This document shows, piece by piece, positions 34,155-42,074 of a stretch of DNA of 64,000 nucleotides. This DNA comes from an uncultured Collinsella sp. (GTDB taxonomy: Bacteria; Actinomycetota; Coriobacteriia; Coriobacteriales; Coriobacteriaceae). The notes beneath the pieces are model-generated. The model saw only the letters and a list, made by a program, of their open reading frames with translations. It searched no databases and was not told the DNA's origin. The translations under genes were made by a program, and so were the position numbers. Numbering within the stretch: the stretch's first letter is position 1; the number at the start of each line of letters is the position of its first letter. The DNA lies in the NCBI GenBank assembly GCA_900541125.1, contig UQIK01000001.1:135490-199489 (forward strand). Reading direction: 5' to 3'.

Positions 34155-34814
34155 CTACTCTCCGAGCATCTCTTGGAGCTTGGCTGCCACGGCGTGGCCC
34201 AGGCTCTCGTGGCTTTCGGGCATCATGTGCAGATAATCGATATCGCCCGGCTCGGCAAAATCAGCGGCATTCAAAAAGTCGCAGCCAAACTGTTTAGCAG
34301 CATACGCATAGTATTCGGCAAAATGCTCCGAGGCCTCGACGGAGCGCTCGTCAAAGTCGGTCATGTACACATCGGCGATCTGCGGTTTAATCTTGATAGG
34401 CGCCATCAGCAGAATACGCGGGCAGGGCGCGGCTTCGGTCCAGGGAAACGCGCGGACGGTGCGAATCAGCGCCATGGCACCGTCAGCGATATCGGCAGCC
34501 CCCACGCTAAAGACCGTCTTGCAGTCGTTGGTGCCCAGCATAATCACGATCGCATCCAGCGGCTTATGAGCCTCGAGCAGCATCGGCAACGCGCGGATGC
34601 CGTTGAGATTAGTGTCCAGATGGCACATGTCGTCACGCACCGTCGTGCGGCCGTTGAGGCCTTCCTCAATCACGTGCCAGCCCTCGCCCAGGTCGCGCTG
34701 GGCCACGCCGCACCAGCGCACATCGTGCGCATAGCGTACCGCGGTGCCGTCGCGCATGCCCGCCGGATCATAGCCGTAGGTATTGCTGTCGCCAAAGCAC
34801 AGAACGTTTTTCAT
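34155..34814 (-). CDS. SGNH/GDSL hydrolase (arylesterase-like)
   Basis: A 219-residue esterase. Block I is CFGDSNTYGYDP with the catalytic serine at residue 10, block II is GLNGRTT near 53, block III is LGTNDCK near 94, and the histidine lies near the C-terminus (LHMMPESHESLG). The layout matches the small cytoplasmic arylesterase/acyltransferase group. No signal peptide. GAAGGG lies 6 bases before ATG 34814. Natural substrate is unknown. Confidence 0.88.
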   Translation of the reverse strand: MKNVLCFGDSNTYGYDPAGMRDGTAVRYAHDVRWCGVAQRDLGEGWHVIEEGLNGRTTVRDDMCHLDTNLNGIRALPMLLEAHKPLDAIVIMLGTNDCKTVFSVGAADIADGAMALIRTVRAFPWTEAAPCPRILLMAPIKIKPQIADVYMTDFDERSVEASEHFAEYYAYAAKQFGCDFLNAADFAEPGDIDYLHMMPESHESLGHAVAAKLQEMLGE

Positions 34815-34832
34815 CGTAAGCCCTTCCTCTAG

Positions 34833-34865
34833 TAAAAAGTCGGCGGGAGCAGTCTCTCCCGCCGA
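34833..34865 (-). terminator. Intrinsic terminator
   Basis: CGGCGGGAG and CTCCCGCCG form a 9-bp stem with a 6-base loop and CTTTTT follows on the minus strand. It closes the PARG-like gene. Confidence 0.85.
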
Positions 34866-34892
34866 ATCGACCTATCTGTCAGCACATACCGA

Positions 34893-36026
34893 TTACAGGT
34901 ACTTGCGCCAATCGTCATCGTCTTCATCGTCCTCGGCGGCAGCCTGGGCCTGCTCGGCGGCGCGGGCAGCCGCAGCGCGAGCGGCAACCTGGGCATAGGA
35001 CTCCTCGTTGCGCTCGGGGAAGTTTGCCAGCACATGCTCGAACTTGGCAAAATCTTCGTCCCAGCGCGTAGAGGGCACGGCAAAAAAGACCTGCTTGACC
35101 TTAAAGTCGCCCGATGCGAGCTCCTTGCGGAAGAGCTCGGCCACGGCCTCGGCGTCAAAGCCGTTGTTGTCGCAGCCCCAAGCGCCCAGCACGAGCTTCT
35201 CGCGACCCAGCTCGTCGCAGATGGCAAGCACAAAGCGGATGCGATCGCGCAGGGCGTCCAGCAGGGCATCGTCACCCACACGATACTCCTGGCGAGCGCG
35301 CTTGGCGTTGGGCGCGGCGACCACGATCACGTCGGCATACGCATGCACGTGGTTGCGGTCGAAGCGCACCGCAGGCACCACCAGCGCACGGTTGCGGTAA
35401 AGCTCGCAGTTGATGTTGCGGCGACGGTTCTCGCCGTACCATTTGCGCTGTTTATCGAGCACGTTGTACAGGTACGAATCGGCACAGAGCGTGGCCTCCT
35501 GACCCAGATAGCCCTGGATGTAGCCGCCGCCCGGGTTGGTGAACGAGGCAAAGTCGAGCACGGCCATGTCGCAGAACTGCGCATAGCCTCGGCCGTTATC
35601 CAGAATGGCCTGCGTGGCAGAGGCGTCGAGCACGGTGACCTCGGGCAGGACCGGAGCGGGCTCCTCGGCGGCAGGCGCGGACTCGGTCTCCGTGGCCTCC
35701 TCTGCGTGTGCAGGCTCGGCCGTAACCTCGGTCTCGGCGGACGCAACCTCAGCGGTCTCGGCCTCGGCGGCCTCAGACTCCTCGGCAACCTGTTCCTCGA
35801 CAGCGTCGGCCGCTTGGGCCTTGGCCTTCATCGCCGCGACAAAACCGGCAGGCATACCATCGAACTCGCACACGCCGGCAAGCGAACGCTCGATATCCTT
35901 GGCGCACGCTTCGGACACAGTTGCCACGTGACGCTCGGCGGCCTTGGCACGGGCCTCGCGCTTGGGATTGGGCTGACCCGCTCGGTTGGACCTGCGGTTA
36001 CGGTTCCTGTTGTCGACGTCTGCCAT
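34893..36026 (-). CDS. TIGR02452/PARG-like macrodomain protein with altered catalytic motif
   Basis: A 377-residue protein. Residues 1-130 are basic, then Ala/Glu-rich low complexity. The C-terminal half is like bacterial poly(ADP-ribose) glycohydrolase: AVLDFASFTNPGGGYIQGYL with the GGG at 166-168, seven residues, then QEATLC at 176-181. The usual signature is QEE, in which the second Glu is catalytic; here it is Ala178. Later LGAWGCDNNG and FAVPS fit the macrodomain fold. It may bind ADP-ribose without cleaving it. The tail is acidic (EDDEDDDD). The start is ATG 36026 with AAAGG upstream. It is monocistronic. Confidence 0.82.
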   Translation of the reverse strand: MADVDNRNRNRRSNRAGQPNPKREARAKAAERHVATVSEACAKDIERSLAGVCEFDGMPAGFVAAMKAKAQAADAVEEQVAEESEAAEAETAEVASAETEVTAEPAHAEEATETESAPAAEEPAPVLPEVTVLDASATQAILDNGRGYAQFCDMAVLDFASFTNPGGGYIQGYLGQEATLCADSYLYNVLDKQRKWYGENRRRNINCELYRNRALVVPAVRFDRNHVHAYADVIVVAAPNAKRARQEYRVGDDALLDALRDRIRFVLAICDELGREKLVLGAWGCDNNGFDAEAVAELFRKELASGDFKVKQVFFAVPSTRWDEDFAKFEHVLANFPERNEESYAQVAARAAAARAAEQAQAAAEDDEDDDDWRKYL

Positions 36027-36091
36027 ACATGGTCACCTTTCCTGTCGCTGCCGCTATCGGCTTTTCCCATCCATGATACCCCGCCGAGTAC

Positions 36092-36120
36092 AAAAAAGAC
36101 GGCCCCGAAGGACCGCCTTT
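36092..36120 (-). terminator. Intrinsic terminator after the BI-1 gene
   Basis: GGCGGTCC-TTCG-GGGCCGTC with a UUCG-type tetraloop and six T on the minus strand, 45 bases past the BI-1 stop. Confidence 0.85.
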
Positions 36121-36163
36121 CGCATCGATTTACACGCACGGCAAGCACCGCCGCAATTCGCCA

Positions 36164-36859
36164 CTAGTCGCGACGGCCAAGGATGTTCAGGATGCGCAGG
36201 AACACGTTGATAATGTCCACGAACAGATTGGACGCCATGAGCACGGCGTTGGGCAGCGTAGGCGGCACCGTCGTGGCAACATAGGTGTCGTAGCCAATAA
36301 AGCCGGCGAACACCACGATTACGATCAGATCGGTGATGGTCTGCGAGACGCCCATGAACATCAGCACGATCTCAACCAGAATAGTGGCGAGCAGAATGCC
36401 AAAACCGATGCCATATACGCGCTGGAAAAACTTGGGGAACGTCACGCCCAAGGCGCCAAAGACAAAGGTGATGGCGGCCGTGGCGATAAAGGCAGTGTTG
36501 ATGGTGGGCAGGTCGTAGTTGGCAAGGCCAAACGACGCGGTCAGGCCAAAGGTGCTCGCAAAGATTACGTAGCCCACAAGGGACAGGCCCACGGACTGCT
36601 TACTGGCGGCGGCCGACATCATGACCATGCCGACGATGGTCAAAATAAACGAGCCAAAGACCAGCGGCAGGGCGGCGCCGCTCATCATCATGCGCGCAAA
36701 CGACATGGTGCTCGTAAAGTAGGCGCCGGCGCCCATGGCGCAAAAGCCCAAGAAGATCAGGGCAGACATGGCGAGATTGTACGCGCGCGGCGACATCTCC
36801 TTGGCGCGGCTTGCGCCGCTCTCGACGGGGCCGTTCTGATAGCCCTGGATATCGTTCAT
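36164..36859 (-). CDS. Bax inhibitor-1/YccA family membrane protein
   Basis: A 231-residue protein with about seven membrane helices between residues 30 and 225, including ALIFLGFCAMGAGAYF and the late IVVFAGFIGYDTYVA, typical of the BI-1 family; the conserved Asp in GYDTY belongs to the calcium-leak/pH sensor region of bacterial relatives. The N-terminus is hydrophilic. AAAGGA lies 7 bases before ATG 36859. Role in bacteria is poorly known. Confidence 0.88.
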   Translation of the reverse strand: MNDIQGYQNGPVESGASRAKEMSPRAYNLAMSALIFLGFCAMGAGAYFTSTMSFARMMMSGAALPLVFGSFILTIVGMVMMSAAASKQSVGLSLVGYVIFASTFGLTASFGLANYDLPTINTAFIATAAITFVFGALGVTFPKFFQRVYGIGFGILLATILVEIVLMFMGVSQTITDLIVIVVFAGFIGYDTYVATTVPPTLPNAVLMASNLFVDIINVFLRILNILGRRD

Positions 36860-36943
36860 AGGTTCGTCCTTTCAAAAAGTGCCGTGAAAGACGGCGCAGC
36901 AGGTGACAAGATTCCTGTCATTGTACCCGAATGCCGTACGTCC

Positions 36944-37291
36944 TTACCCACGACGCTCGCCCTCGAGCGTACGGTCGAATGCCCACACCCACCAACGCAT
37001 CAGATGGGCCTGCGAACCATCTGGTCGTTCGCGCGTCTGGTCCTCCAGATACAACTCGGTCGCGTGCCCGCCAAAACGCACCTTATAGGTTGCCGTACGA
37101 ACGCCGTGGACCGTCAGGCCAAAACCAGTGGACGAGACGATCTCGTCAATCGTAAAGCAGCGACCGTCGACCCAGCAGACGGTAACCGGCACGACTTGTC
37201 CGCCCGCGAGGATGCGAGCCACGACGTCCACATACTGCTTGTGCACGCGCCGAGTTTTGCCATCTGTCTGTCGATATTCCATACTTCCCAT
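36944..37291 (-). CDS. Hypothetical protein, about 115 residues
   Basis: The product contains KQYVDVVARILAGGQVVPVTV, CFTIDEIVSS, and a Trp-rich end (MRWWVWAFDRT). It has no signal or membrane helix and I do not recognise it with certainty; it resembles small nucleic-acid-associated DUF proteins only loosely. The start is ambiguous: in-frame ATGs lie at 37303, 37291 and 37282, none with a good site. A minus-strand TACAAT (37312-37317) is the likely -10, which makes any start above about 37305 impossible. Clean codon usage supports it as real. Confidence 0.65.
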   Translation of the reverse strand: MGSMEYRQTDGKTRRVHKQYVDVVARILAGGQVVPVTVCWVDGRCFTIDEIVSSTGFGLTVHGVRTATYKVRFGGHATELYLEDQTRERPDGSQAHLMRWWVWAFDRTLEGERRG

Positions 37292-37531
37292 TATCGAACG
37301 CATGTTTGCATATTGTAAAGCGAACAGACTGTGGTTTTGGAATGTCGGAGCGAACGCGCGTGTCCGCATGGCGTGATAGCAAAAAGAACACCCACGGTCA
37401 ACAGGGCTAATATTCAATTTTAGTGCCAAAAAATTACTTCTCCCATCAGAACTCGGCAAAGAAACCCGCAGGAGGTGATACGATTTATCATGTTTTTGTA
37501 ACGTGTCTGCAAACTTCGAGAAAGCCCATAT

Positions 37532-38581
37532 ATGGACGTAACGTTCTCAACTTTCCTCGGCCAAATTGTGTCGAACCCAGTCCTTGCCGTCACCGTGATC
37601 CTCGCGCTCGGCGCCATCTTCGTCAATGGATGGACCGACGCGCCCAACGCCATCGCGACCTGCGTCACTACGCGTTGCATGCCCGCCCGCGCCGCCATTC
37701 TCATGAGCGCCGCATTCAACTTCCTCGGTGTGCTCATCATGACGCACTTTAATGCGAGCGTCGCCAATACCATCTCGCATATCGTCGACTTTGGCGGAAA
37801 CAGCACCATGGCGCTCGCCTGCCTGTGCGCGGCCCTGTTCTCCATCGTCGTCTACGGCGCCACAGCGTCGCGTTTTGGCATCCCCACCTCGCAAAGCCAC
37901 AGCCTTATCGCCGGCCTGACCGGTGCCGCTATCGCCCTCGGCGGCGCGAGCAGCGTCAACGTCCACGAGTGGATGAAGGTCATCTACGGCCTGGCGCTCT
38001 CCATCGGCCTGGGCTTTGTCATGGGCTGGGTTCTGTGCAAGCTCGTCTCGATTCTTTTCGCCGCCGCCAACAGGCGACGTGCCAATGTCTTCTTTAAATA
38101 CGCTCAGATCGCGAGTGCCGCGGCCATGAGCTTTATGCATGGCGCGCAGGATGGACAGAAGTTCATCGGCGTGCTCTTTTTAGGCGTGGCCTTCGCCAAC
38201 GGTCAGACGAGCGTCGGCGATGCCGGCATCCCCATCTGGATTATGCTGCTGTGCTCGGCCACCATGGGCGTCGGCACCAGCGTGGGTGGCGAGCGCATCA
38301 TCAAGTCCGTCGGCCAGAGCATGGTCAAGCTTGAGAAGTATCAGGGCTTCTCCGCCGACCTCGCAGGCGCCGCGAATCTGCTGCTTGCCACCCTTACCGG
38401 TATCCCGGTGTCCTCCACCCACATCAAGACCTGCGCCATCATGGGCGTCGGCGCCGTCAAGCGCCTTTCGGCCATCAACTTCGGCGTGGTCAAGGACATG
38501 ATGTTCACCTGGTTCTTCACCTTCCCCGCCTGCGGACTCATCAGCTTTGTCATGGCCAAGCTGTTCATGATGTTCATCTAG
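37532..38581 (+). CDS. pit: Inorganic phosphate transporter, Pit family
   Basis: A 349-residue membrane protein with about ten helices. The duplicated PiT signatures are present: VNGWTDAPNAIATCV near residue 31 and LTGIPVSSTHIKTCAIMG near 290, plus FGIPTSQSHSLIAGL near 114. It should be a low-affinity phosphate (or metal-phosphate) symporter. GAGAAAG lies 7 bases before ATG 37532. It is followed by a DUF47 gene, a known partner. This makes a second phosphate system beside pstSCAB in the same window. Confidence 0.92.
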   Translation: MDVTFSTFLGQIVSNPVLAVTVILALGAIFVNGWTDAPNAIATCVTTRCMPARAAILMSAAFNFLGVLIMTHFNASVANTISHIVDFGGNSTMALACLCAALFSIVVYGATASRFGIPTSQSHSLIAGLTGAAIALGGASSVNVHEWMKVIYGLALSIGLGFVMGWVLCKLVSILFAAANRRRANVFFKYAQIASAAAMSFMHGAQDGQKFIGVLFLGVAFANGQTSVGDAGIPIWIMLLCSATMGVGTSVGGERIIKSVGQSMVKLEKYQGFSADLAGAANLLLATLTGIPVSSTHIKTCAIMGVGAVKRLSAINFGVVKDMMFTWFFTFPACGLISFVMAKLFMMFI

Positions 38582-38648
38582 TCAAACCGAGCGTCCATCC
38601 GGACCGTAATACTTCGCACACCCGTCTTCGCCTCGAAAGGACCCACTC

Positions 38649-39272
38649 ATGGCAAAGAAACCCGATTCGTTCTATTTTGACAACTACGTTGCCTGCGCCG
38701 ACCTCGCCGTTCAGGCTGCCGAGCTGCTCACCAAGATTTTCGAGAACTTCGATCCCGCGAAGATTCACGATATGCTCGACAAGATGCACTCAATCGAGCA
38801 TGCGGCCGACAAGAAGCACCATGAGCTTGAAGACGCCCTGCTCACGGCCTTTATCACTCCGCTTGAGCGCGAGGACCTGGACCTGATGAGCTGCTCACTC
38901 GACACCGTGCTCGACCGTATCGAGGGCGTCGTGCAGCGCGTCTACTTCACCAACATCCAGAGCATCCATCCCGACGCCATCGTCATCGCTCACAAGGTGA
39001 CTGACGCCTGCCGCGCCATGAAAGACCTGATGGTCGAGCTGCCCAACTACCGCAAGTCCAAGACCCTGCGCGAACTCGTCATCCAGATCAACACCATCGA
39101 GTCCGAAGCCGACGAGCTCTATATCAACGCCATGCGCAACCTGCACGTTAACGGCAAGGACCCGCTCGAGGTCATCGCCTGGCGTGACGTGTACGCCTTC
39201 CTGGAGTACTGCGCTGACTGCTGTGAGAATGTGGCCGATGTTGTGGATTCGATTGTCATGAAGAACAGTTAA
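38649..39272 (+). CDS. DUF47 family PhoU-like protein, Pit partner
   Basis: A 207-residue all-helical protein of the DUF47/YkaA family: the first part has IHDMLDKMHSIEHAADKKHHE near residue 38, and the second repeat has INTIESEADELYINAMRN. Such proteins resemble PhoU and are often encoded next to Pit transporters, probably to control them. GAAAGGA lies 7 bases before ATG 38649, 67 bases after pit, so the two form an operon. A large hairpin begins 6 bases after the stop. Confidence 0.88.
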   Translation: MAKKPDSFYFDNYVACADLAVQAAELLTKIFENFDPAKIHDMLDKMHSIEHAADKKHHELEDALLTAFITPLEREDLDLMSCSLDTVLDRIEGVVQRVYFTNIQSIHPDAIVIAHKVTDACRAMKDLMVELPNYRKSKTLRELVIQINTIESEADELYINAMRNLHVNGKDPLEVIAWRDVYAFLEYCADCCENVADVVDSIVMKNS

Positions 39273-39277
39273 TTGGG

Positions 39278-39388
39278 GGTACGTGTCCCACCGGTCGCGG
39301 GCCCGACCACTGATAACCTTTTTCACTCCGGCTGCAAGCAGAGTCGTTCAAAAGGTTATCAGTGGTCGGGCCCGCTCCCTTACGTACC
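39278..39388. repeat. Perfect 26-bp inverted repeat with outer GGTACG/CGTACC ends
   Basis: Arms 39297-39322 and 39350-39375 are perfect inverses of 26 bases (the left begins GCGGGCCCGACCACTGATAA). Further out, GGTACG (39278-39283) and CGTACC (39383-39388) also pair. It follows the DUF47 stop directly and precedes an odd T-rich stretch leading into the nitroreductase. Confidence 0.85.
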
Positions 39389-39554
39389 ACCATTGGGAAC
39401 TTTGGCTGATACTTTGAAAGCGATGGGGCTTTTGTTGGCAGGGCCTTGGGGCCTGATTGGGAACTTTGGGACCGCCTTAAACGTTTGGCTGGATGGGGCT
39501 TTGGGTACCCTTTGGTTTATTTGGATTGATTCGTTGAATTTGGAGGGCTTGGTT

Positions 39555-40085
39555 GTGAGTTATTTGGATTTGGCTCGTTCTCGGTATTCTTGTCGTTTGT
39601 TTGAAGACCGTCCTGTTGAGCAGTCGGTGGTGGATGCCATTGTTGAGGCTGGGCGTATTGCTCCTTCTGCTTGTAATAACCATCCAACCCGTGTGATGGT
39701 GTTGGATACGCCTGAGCTTCTGGAGAAGGCTGCTGCTTGTCAGCCTCGGTTTGCTCGTGATGGGTCTATCTTTGGCGCTCCGCTTATCTTCCTTATTTGC
39801 AGCGTTACCGATGATGCTTGGGTGCGCCCGTATGATCAGATGAATTCCAGCGAAATCGATACATCCATCGTTTGCGATCAGATGATGATGGAGGCCACCG
39901 AGCAGGGCCTGGGAACGTGCTGGGTATGCCATTTTAAGCCAGAGGTGGCACAGGAGCAGTTCAATCTGCCCAAGGGCGTTTATCCCTATCACATGCTTGT
40001 CTGTGGCTATCCTGCCGACCACATCGCCGACCCCGAGCATCGCGAGGCCCGTACCATTCCCCTCCCCAACTTCCTCCTCAAGTAG
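39555..40085 (+). CDS. Nitroreductase family protein
   Basis: A 176-residue FMN-dependent oxidoreductase. RSRYSCRLFEDRPV near residue 8 and APSACNNHPTR near residue 37 are the FMN-binding stretches of the family, and the C-terminus GYPADHIADPEHR is typical. GTG 39555 is chosen because GGAGGG lies 7 bases upstream; the open frame back to 39273 crosses the hairpin. About the first 85 codons end mostly in T and the rest mostly in C, unlike any neighbour, suggesting a mosaic or imported 5' half. Substrate is unknown. Confidence 0.82.
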   Translation: MSYLDLARSRYSCRLFEDRPVEQSVVDAIVEAGRIAPSACNNHPTRVMVLDTPELLEKAAACQPRFARDGSIFGAPLIFLICSVTDDAWVRPYDQMNSSEIDTSIVCDQMMMEATEQGLGTCWVCHFKPEVAQEQFNLPKGVYPYHMLVCGYPADHIADPEHREARTIPLPNFLLK

Positions 40086-40133
40086 TTTTTTGGCACATGC
40101 CCTAAAACCTACCTTTTACCGCTCACCCATTCG

Positions 40134-40171
40134 CCGAGTTCTGCGCCACAATGTGCAGGGCTCGGTTTTTT
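40134..40171 (+). terminator. Intrinsic terminator after the nitroreductase gene
   Basis: CCGAG-TT-CTGC pairs with GCAG-GG-CTCGG with an internal bulge and six T follow on the plus strand. Confidence 0.75.
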
Positions 40172-40194
40172 ATGTTGCGCGCCCCTGCACAGTC

Positions 40195-40226
40195 ATAAAA
40201 AAGGACCCGCAAGCTGCGGGTCCTTT
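40195..40226 (-). terminator. Intrinsic terminator after divIVA
   Basis: AAAGGACCCGC and GCGGGTCCTTT form an 11-bp stem with a 5-base loop; a T-run follows on the minus strand. It ends the whole yggS-sepF-yggT-divIVA group. Confidence 0.9.
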
Positions 40227-40252
40227 CTAGGCACTAAATTGTAGGCCGAATG

Positions 40253-40927
40253 TTAGTCCAGGTCGTCGGCAGCAAAGTTGTCGATCGGGGCGAAGGGATC
40301 GGCCACGGGGACAACCGGGTCAGCGACGGGCAGCGGCTCGGCGGGAACAGTCACTGCAGGAGAAGCGGCAGAACCGACCGGCGTGGAGGCCATCAGATCG
40401 GCCGGGAAGGAATTCTGGGCATCGTCCATGAAGTGCTGGATGAGCTTGAGATACTCTGCCTTGAACTCCTCACGGGAAGCCTTGAGACGATCGATCTCCT
40501 CGAGCTCGGCCTGCTTCTCGGTCAGAGCCTGGCGGATAACCTCGCGGGCCTTGGCGTCAGCCTCGTTGCGGATACGCTCAGCGTTCTCGTTGGCATCGTT
40601 GACGATGGTCTCAGCGGTCTGCTGGGCAGCGATCAGGGCAGCGGAAATCTGGCGCTCCTGAGCGGAGAAGTCAGGGGCGGGAGCAGCCACGGGGGCGGCA
40701 GGAACGGCCTGGGCGGTGGCATCCTGAGCTTGGGCAAGCCGAGCCTGCGCATCGGCAAGCTGCTGCTCGGTAGCAGTCAGACGACCCTTAAGGTCGACGA
40801 TCTTAGCGAGCATAGCGTCAACCTCGGAGGACAGCGTCTCCAAGAAGACGTCGACCTCAGCAGGATCGTAGCCACGCTTGGCCTCAGAGAAAGTCTGAGC
40901 CTGGATGTCTGCAGGGGTAATAGCCAT
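40253..40927 (-). CDS. divIVA: DivIVA-domain cell division/growth protein
   Basis: A 224-residue protein. The N-terminal DivIVA domain reads PADIQAQTFSEAKRGYDPAEVDVFLETL, followed by coiled coil to about residue 70, an Ala/Pro linker, a second long coiled coil (about 88-165) and a disordered Pro/Val/Asp tail. It recognises curved membrane and organises poles or septa. AAGGAG lies 7 bases before ATG 40927. It is the last gene of the yggS-sepF-yggT-divIVA group. Confidence 0.9.
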   Translation of the reverse strand: MAITPADIQAQTFSEAKRGYDPAEVDVFLETLSSEVDAMLAKIVDLKGRLTATEQQLADAQARLAQAQDATAQAVPAAPVAAPAPDFSAQERQISAALIAAQQTAETIVNDANENAERIRNEADAKAREVIRQALTEKQAELEEIDRLKASREEFKAEYLKLIQHFMDDAQNSFPADLMASTPVGSAASPAVTVPAEPLPVADPVVPVADPFAPIDNFAADDLD

Positions 40928-40988
40928 AACAAGTCTCCTTTTTCATCGCCTCGGCGCTACACGCCCGACGTAAGTTACTAAGTCAGTT

Positions 40989-41270
40989 CTACACGAGTAT
41001 ACCTATAAGAAGCTGCAGAACCAGCCTCTGCACCAACTGCAACGCAATAATCGCAACGACCGGCGAAAAATCGATACCGCCCATCGGCGGGATGAAACGA
41101 CGGAACAGGTTGAGCCACGGACCGCACACGCTATCAAGCACCGCGGCAATATCCTGAAGCAAACCACCCTGCTTCATGGGAATCCACGTCATAAAGCAGT
41201 AGACGACAATGAGCGTGGAATAGAAGTTGAACAGCGTGTTGACCAGCTGGACGATAGTGTAGATGTTGAT
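40989..41270 (-). CDS. YggT family membrane protein, likely non-standard ATC start
   Basis: The product has two hydrophobic segments (VQLVNTLFNFYSTLIVVYCF and FSPVVAIIALQLVQRLVLQL) around PWLNLFRRFIPPMGGIDFSP, the YggT signature. The full family-like N-terminus NIYTIVQLVNTLFNF requires starting at ATC (41268-41270), 6 bases after GAGGAG. There is no ATG, GTG or TTG in frame between the upstream TAA (the sepF stop) and an ATG at 41192, which would delete the first helix. ATT at 41276 is a less well-placed option. The role in division is unclear; the context is sepF and divIVA. Confidence 0.75.
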   Translation of the reverse strand: MNIYTIVQLVNTLFNFYSTLIVVYCFMTWIPMKQGGLLQDIAAVLDSVCGPWLNLFRRFIPPMGGIDFSPVVAIIALQLVQRLVLQLLIGILV

Positions 41271-41291
41271 GGGAATCTCCTCGTCTTGTCT

Positions 41292-42014
41292 TTACTTAAG
41301 GTAGCCGTCGGCACGAAGCTTCTTGAGATCGGAATCTTTGACCTCGCAACCGGCGGGCAGCACCATGAACACGCGGTCGCCCACCTCCTTGACCGTGGCA
41401 CCCAGACCGCAGGCAAAGCCGTAAGAGAAGTCCAAGACGCGCTTGGCAACTTCGGTGCGTACGCCCACAAAAATCAGTGCGACAGGCTGCTTGGTGCGAA
41501 CGCGGCGCACCACGGTCTCCACGTCGTCATAGCTCTCGGGGCGCAGGACATAGGCCGGCAGCTGCGGCGTGGCGTTGATGATATTGCTCGCATAGGCCGA
41601 GGCATCGCTCGGTGCAGGCGCGGGTGCAGCGGCGGCACGGGCGCGGGTATTCTCGGCGTAGCTCGACGGCGTGTCATAGGCACCAGGACGATAACCGCTC
41701 GCAACACTGTCCTGCGAGCGCGAAGGCGGGTTATACGTCGTGGCATGGCGGGAGTCATCGCCGACCAGCTGACCGGAGCGCGTATACACGGCAACCGACT
41801 CAGCTTCACCGCGGCGCGTCTGGCCAAGCAGGCCGTTGCTCGGCTCGTCTTGGGTGTAGAAGCCCTCGCCCGAAGCACCACTGTAGCCGTTGTTCTGATA
41901 GCCATCGTCGTAGCCGTCATCGTAGCCGTAGTCGTCGTCCTGGCCATAACCCTGGTCGTAACCCTGCTGGCCGCCCAGGTGCATCTTATTTTTAATCTCG
42001 TCAAGGAAGCCCAT
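41292..42014 (-). CDS. sepF: Cell division protein SepF
   Basis: A 240-residue FtsZ-binding protein. It starts with the amphipathic membrane-binding helix MGFLDEIKNKMHLG, then a long linker rich in Gly, Tyr and Asp (repeats of YDDGY type), and the SepF domain from about residue 150 (YVLRPESYDDVETVVRRV, KRVLDFSYGFACGLGATV, VFMVLP). It tethers FtsZ to the membrane; the cluster has no ftsA, so SepF is the probable anchor. GAGAGG precedes ATG 42014. Confidence 0.93.
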   Translation of the reverse strand: MGFLDEIKNKMHLGGQQGYDQGYGQDDDYGYDDGYDDGYQNNGYSGASGEGFYTQDEPSNGLLGQTRRGEAESVAVYTRSGQLVGDDSRHATTYNPPSRSQDSVASGYRPGAYDTPSSYAENTRARAAAAPAPAPSDASAYASNIINATPQLPAYVLRPESYDDVETVVRRVRTKQPVALIFVGVRTEVAKRVLDFSYGFACGLGATVKEVGDRVFMVLPAGCEVKDSDLKKLRADGYLK

Positions 42015-42074
42015 GGTTGTGTCCTCTCGCGGTTTAGTGCAGGCGCCCCGATAATCAGTGCGCACTTCAGAGCC

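Noticed and set aside
39273..39554. Upstream extension of the nitroreductase frame by 94 residues
   Set aside because: It translates a perfect hairpin and has no ribosome site, whereas GTG 39555 has one.
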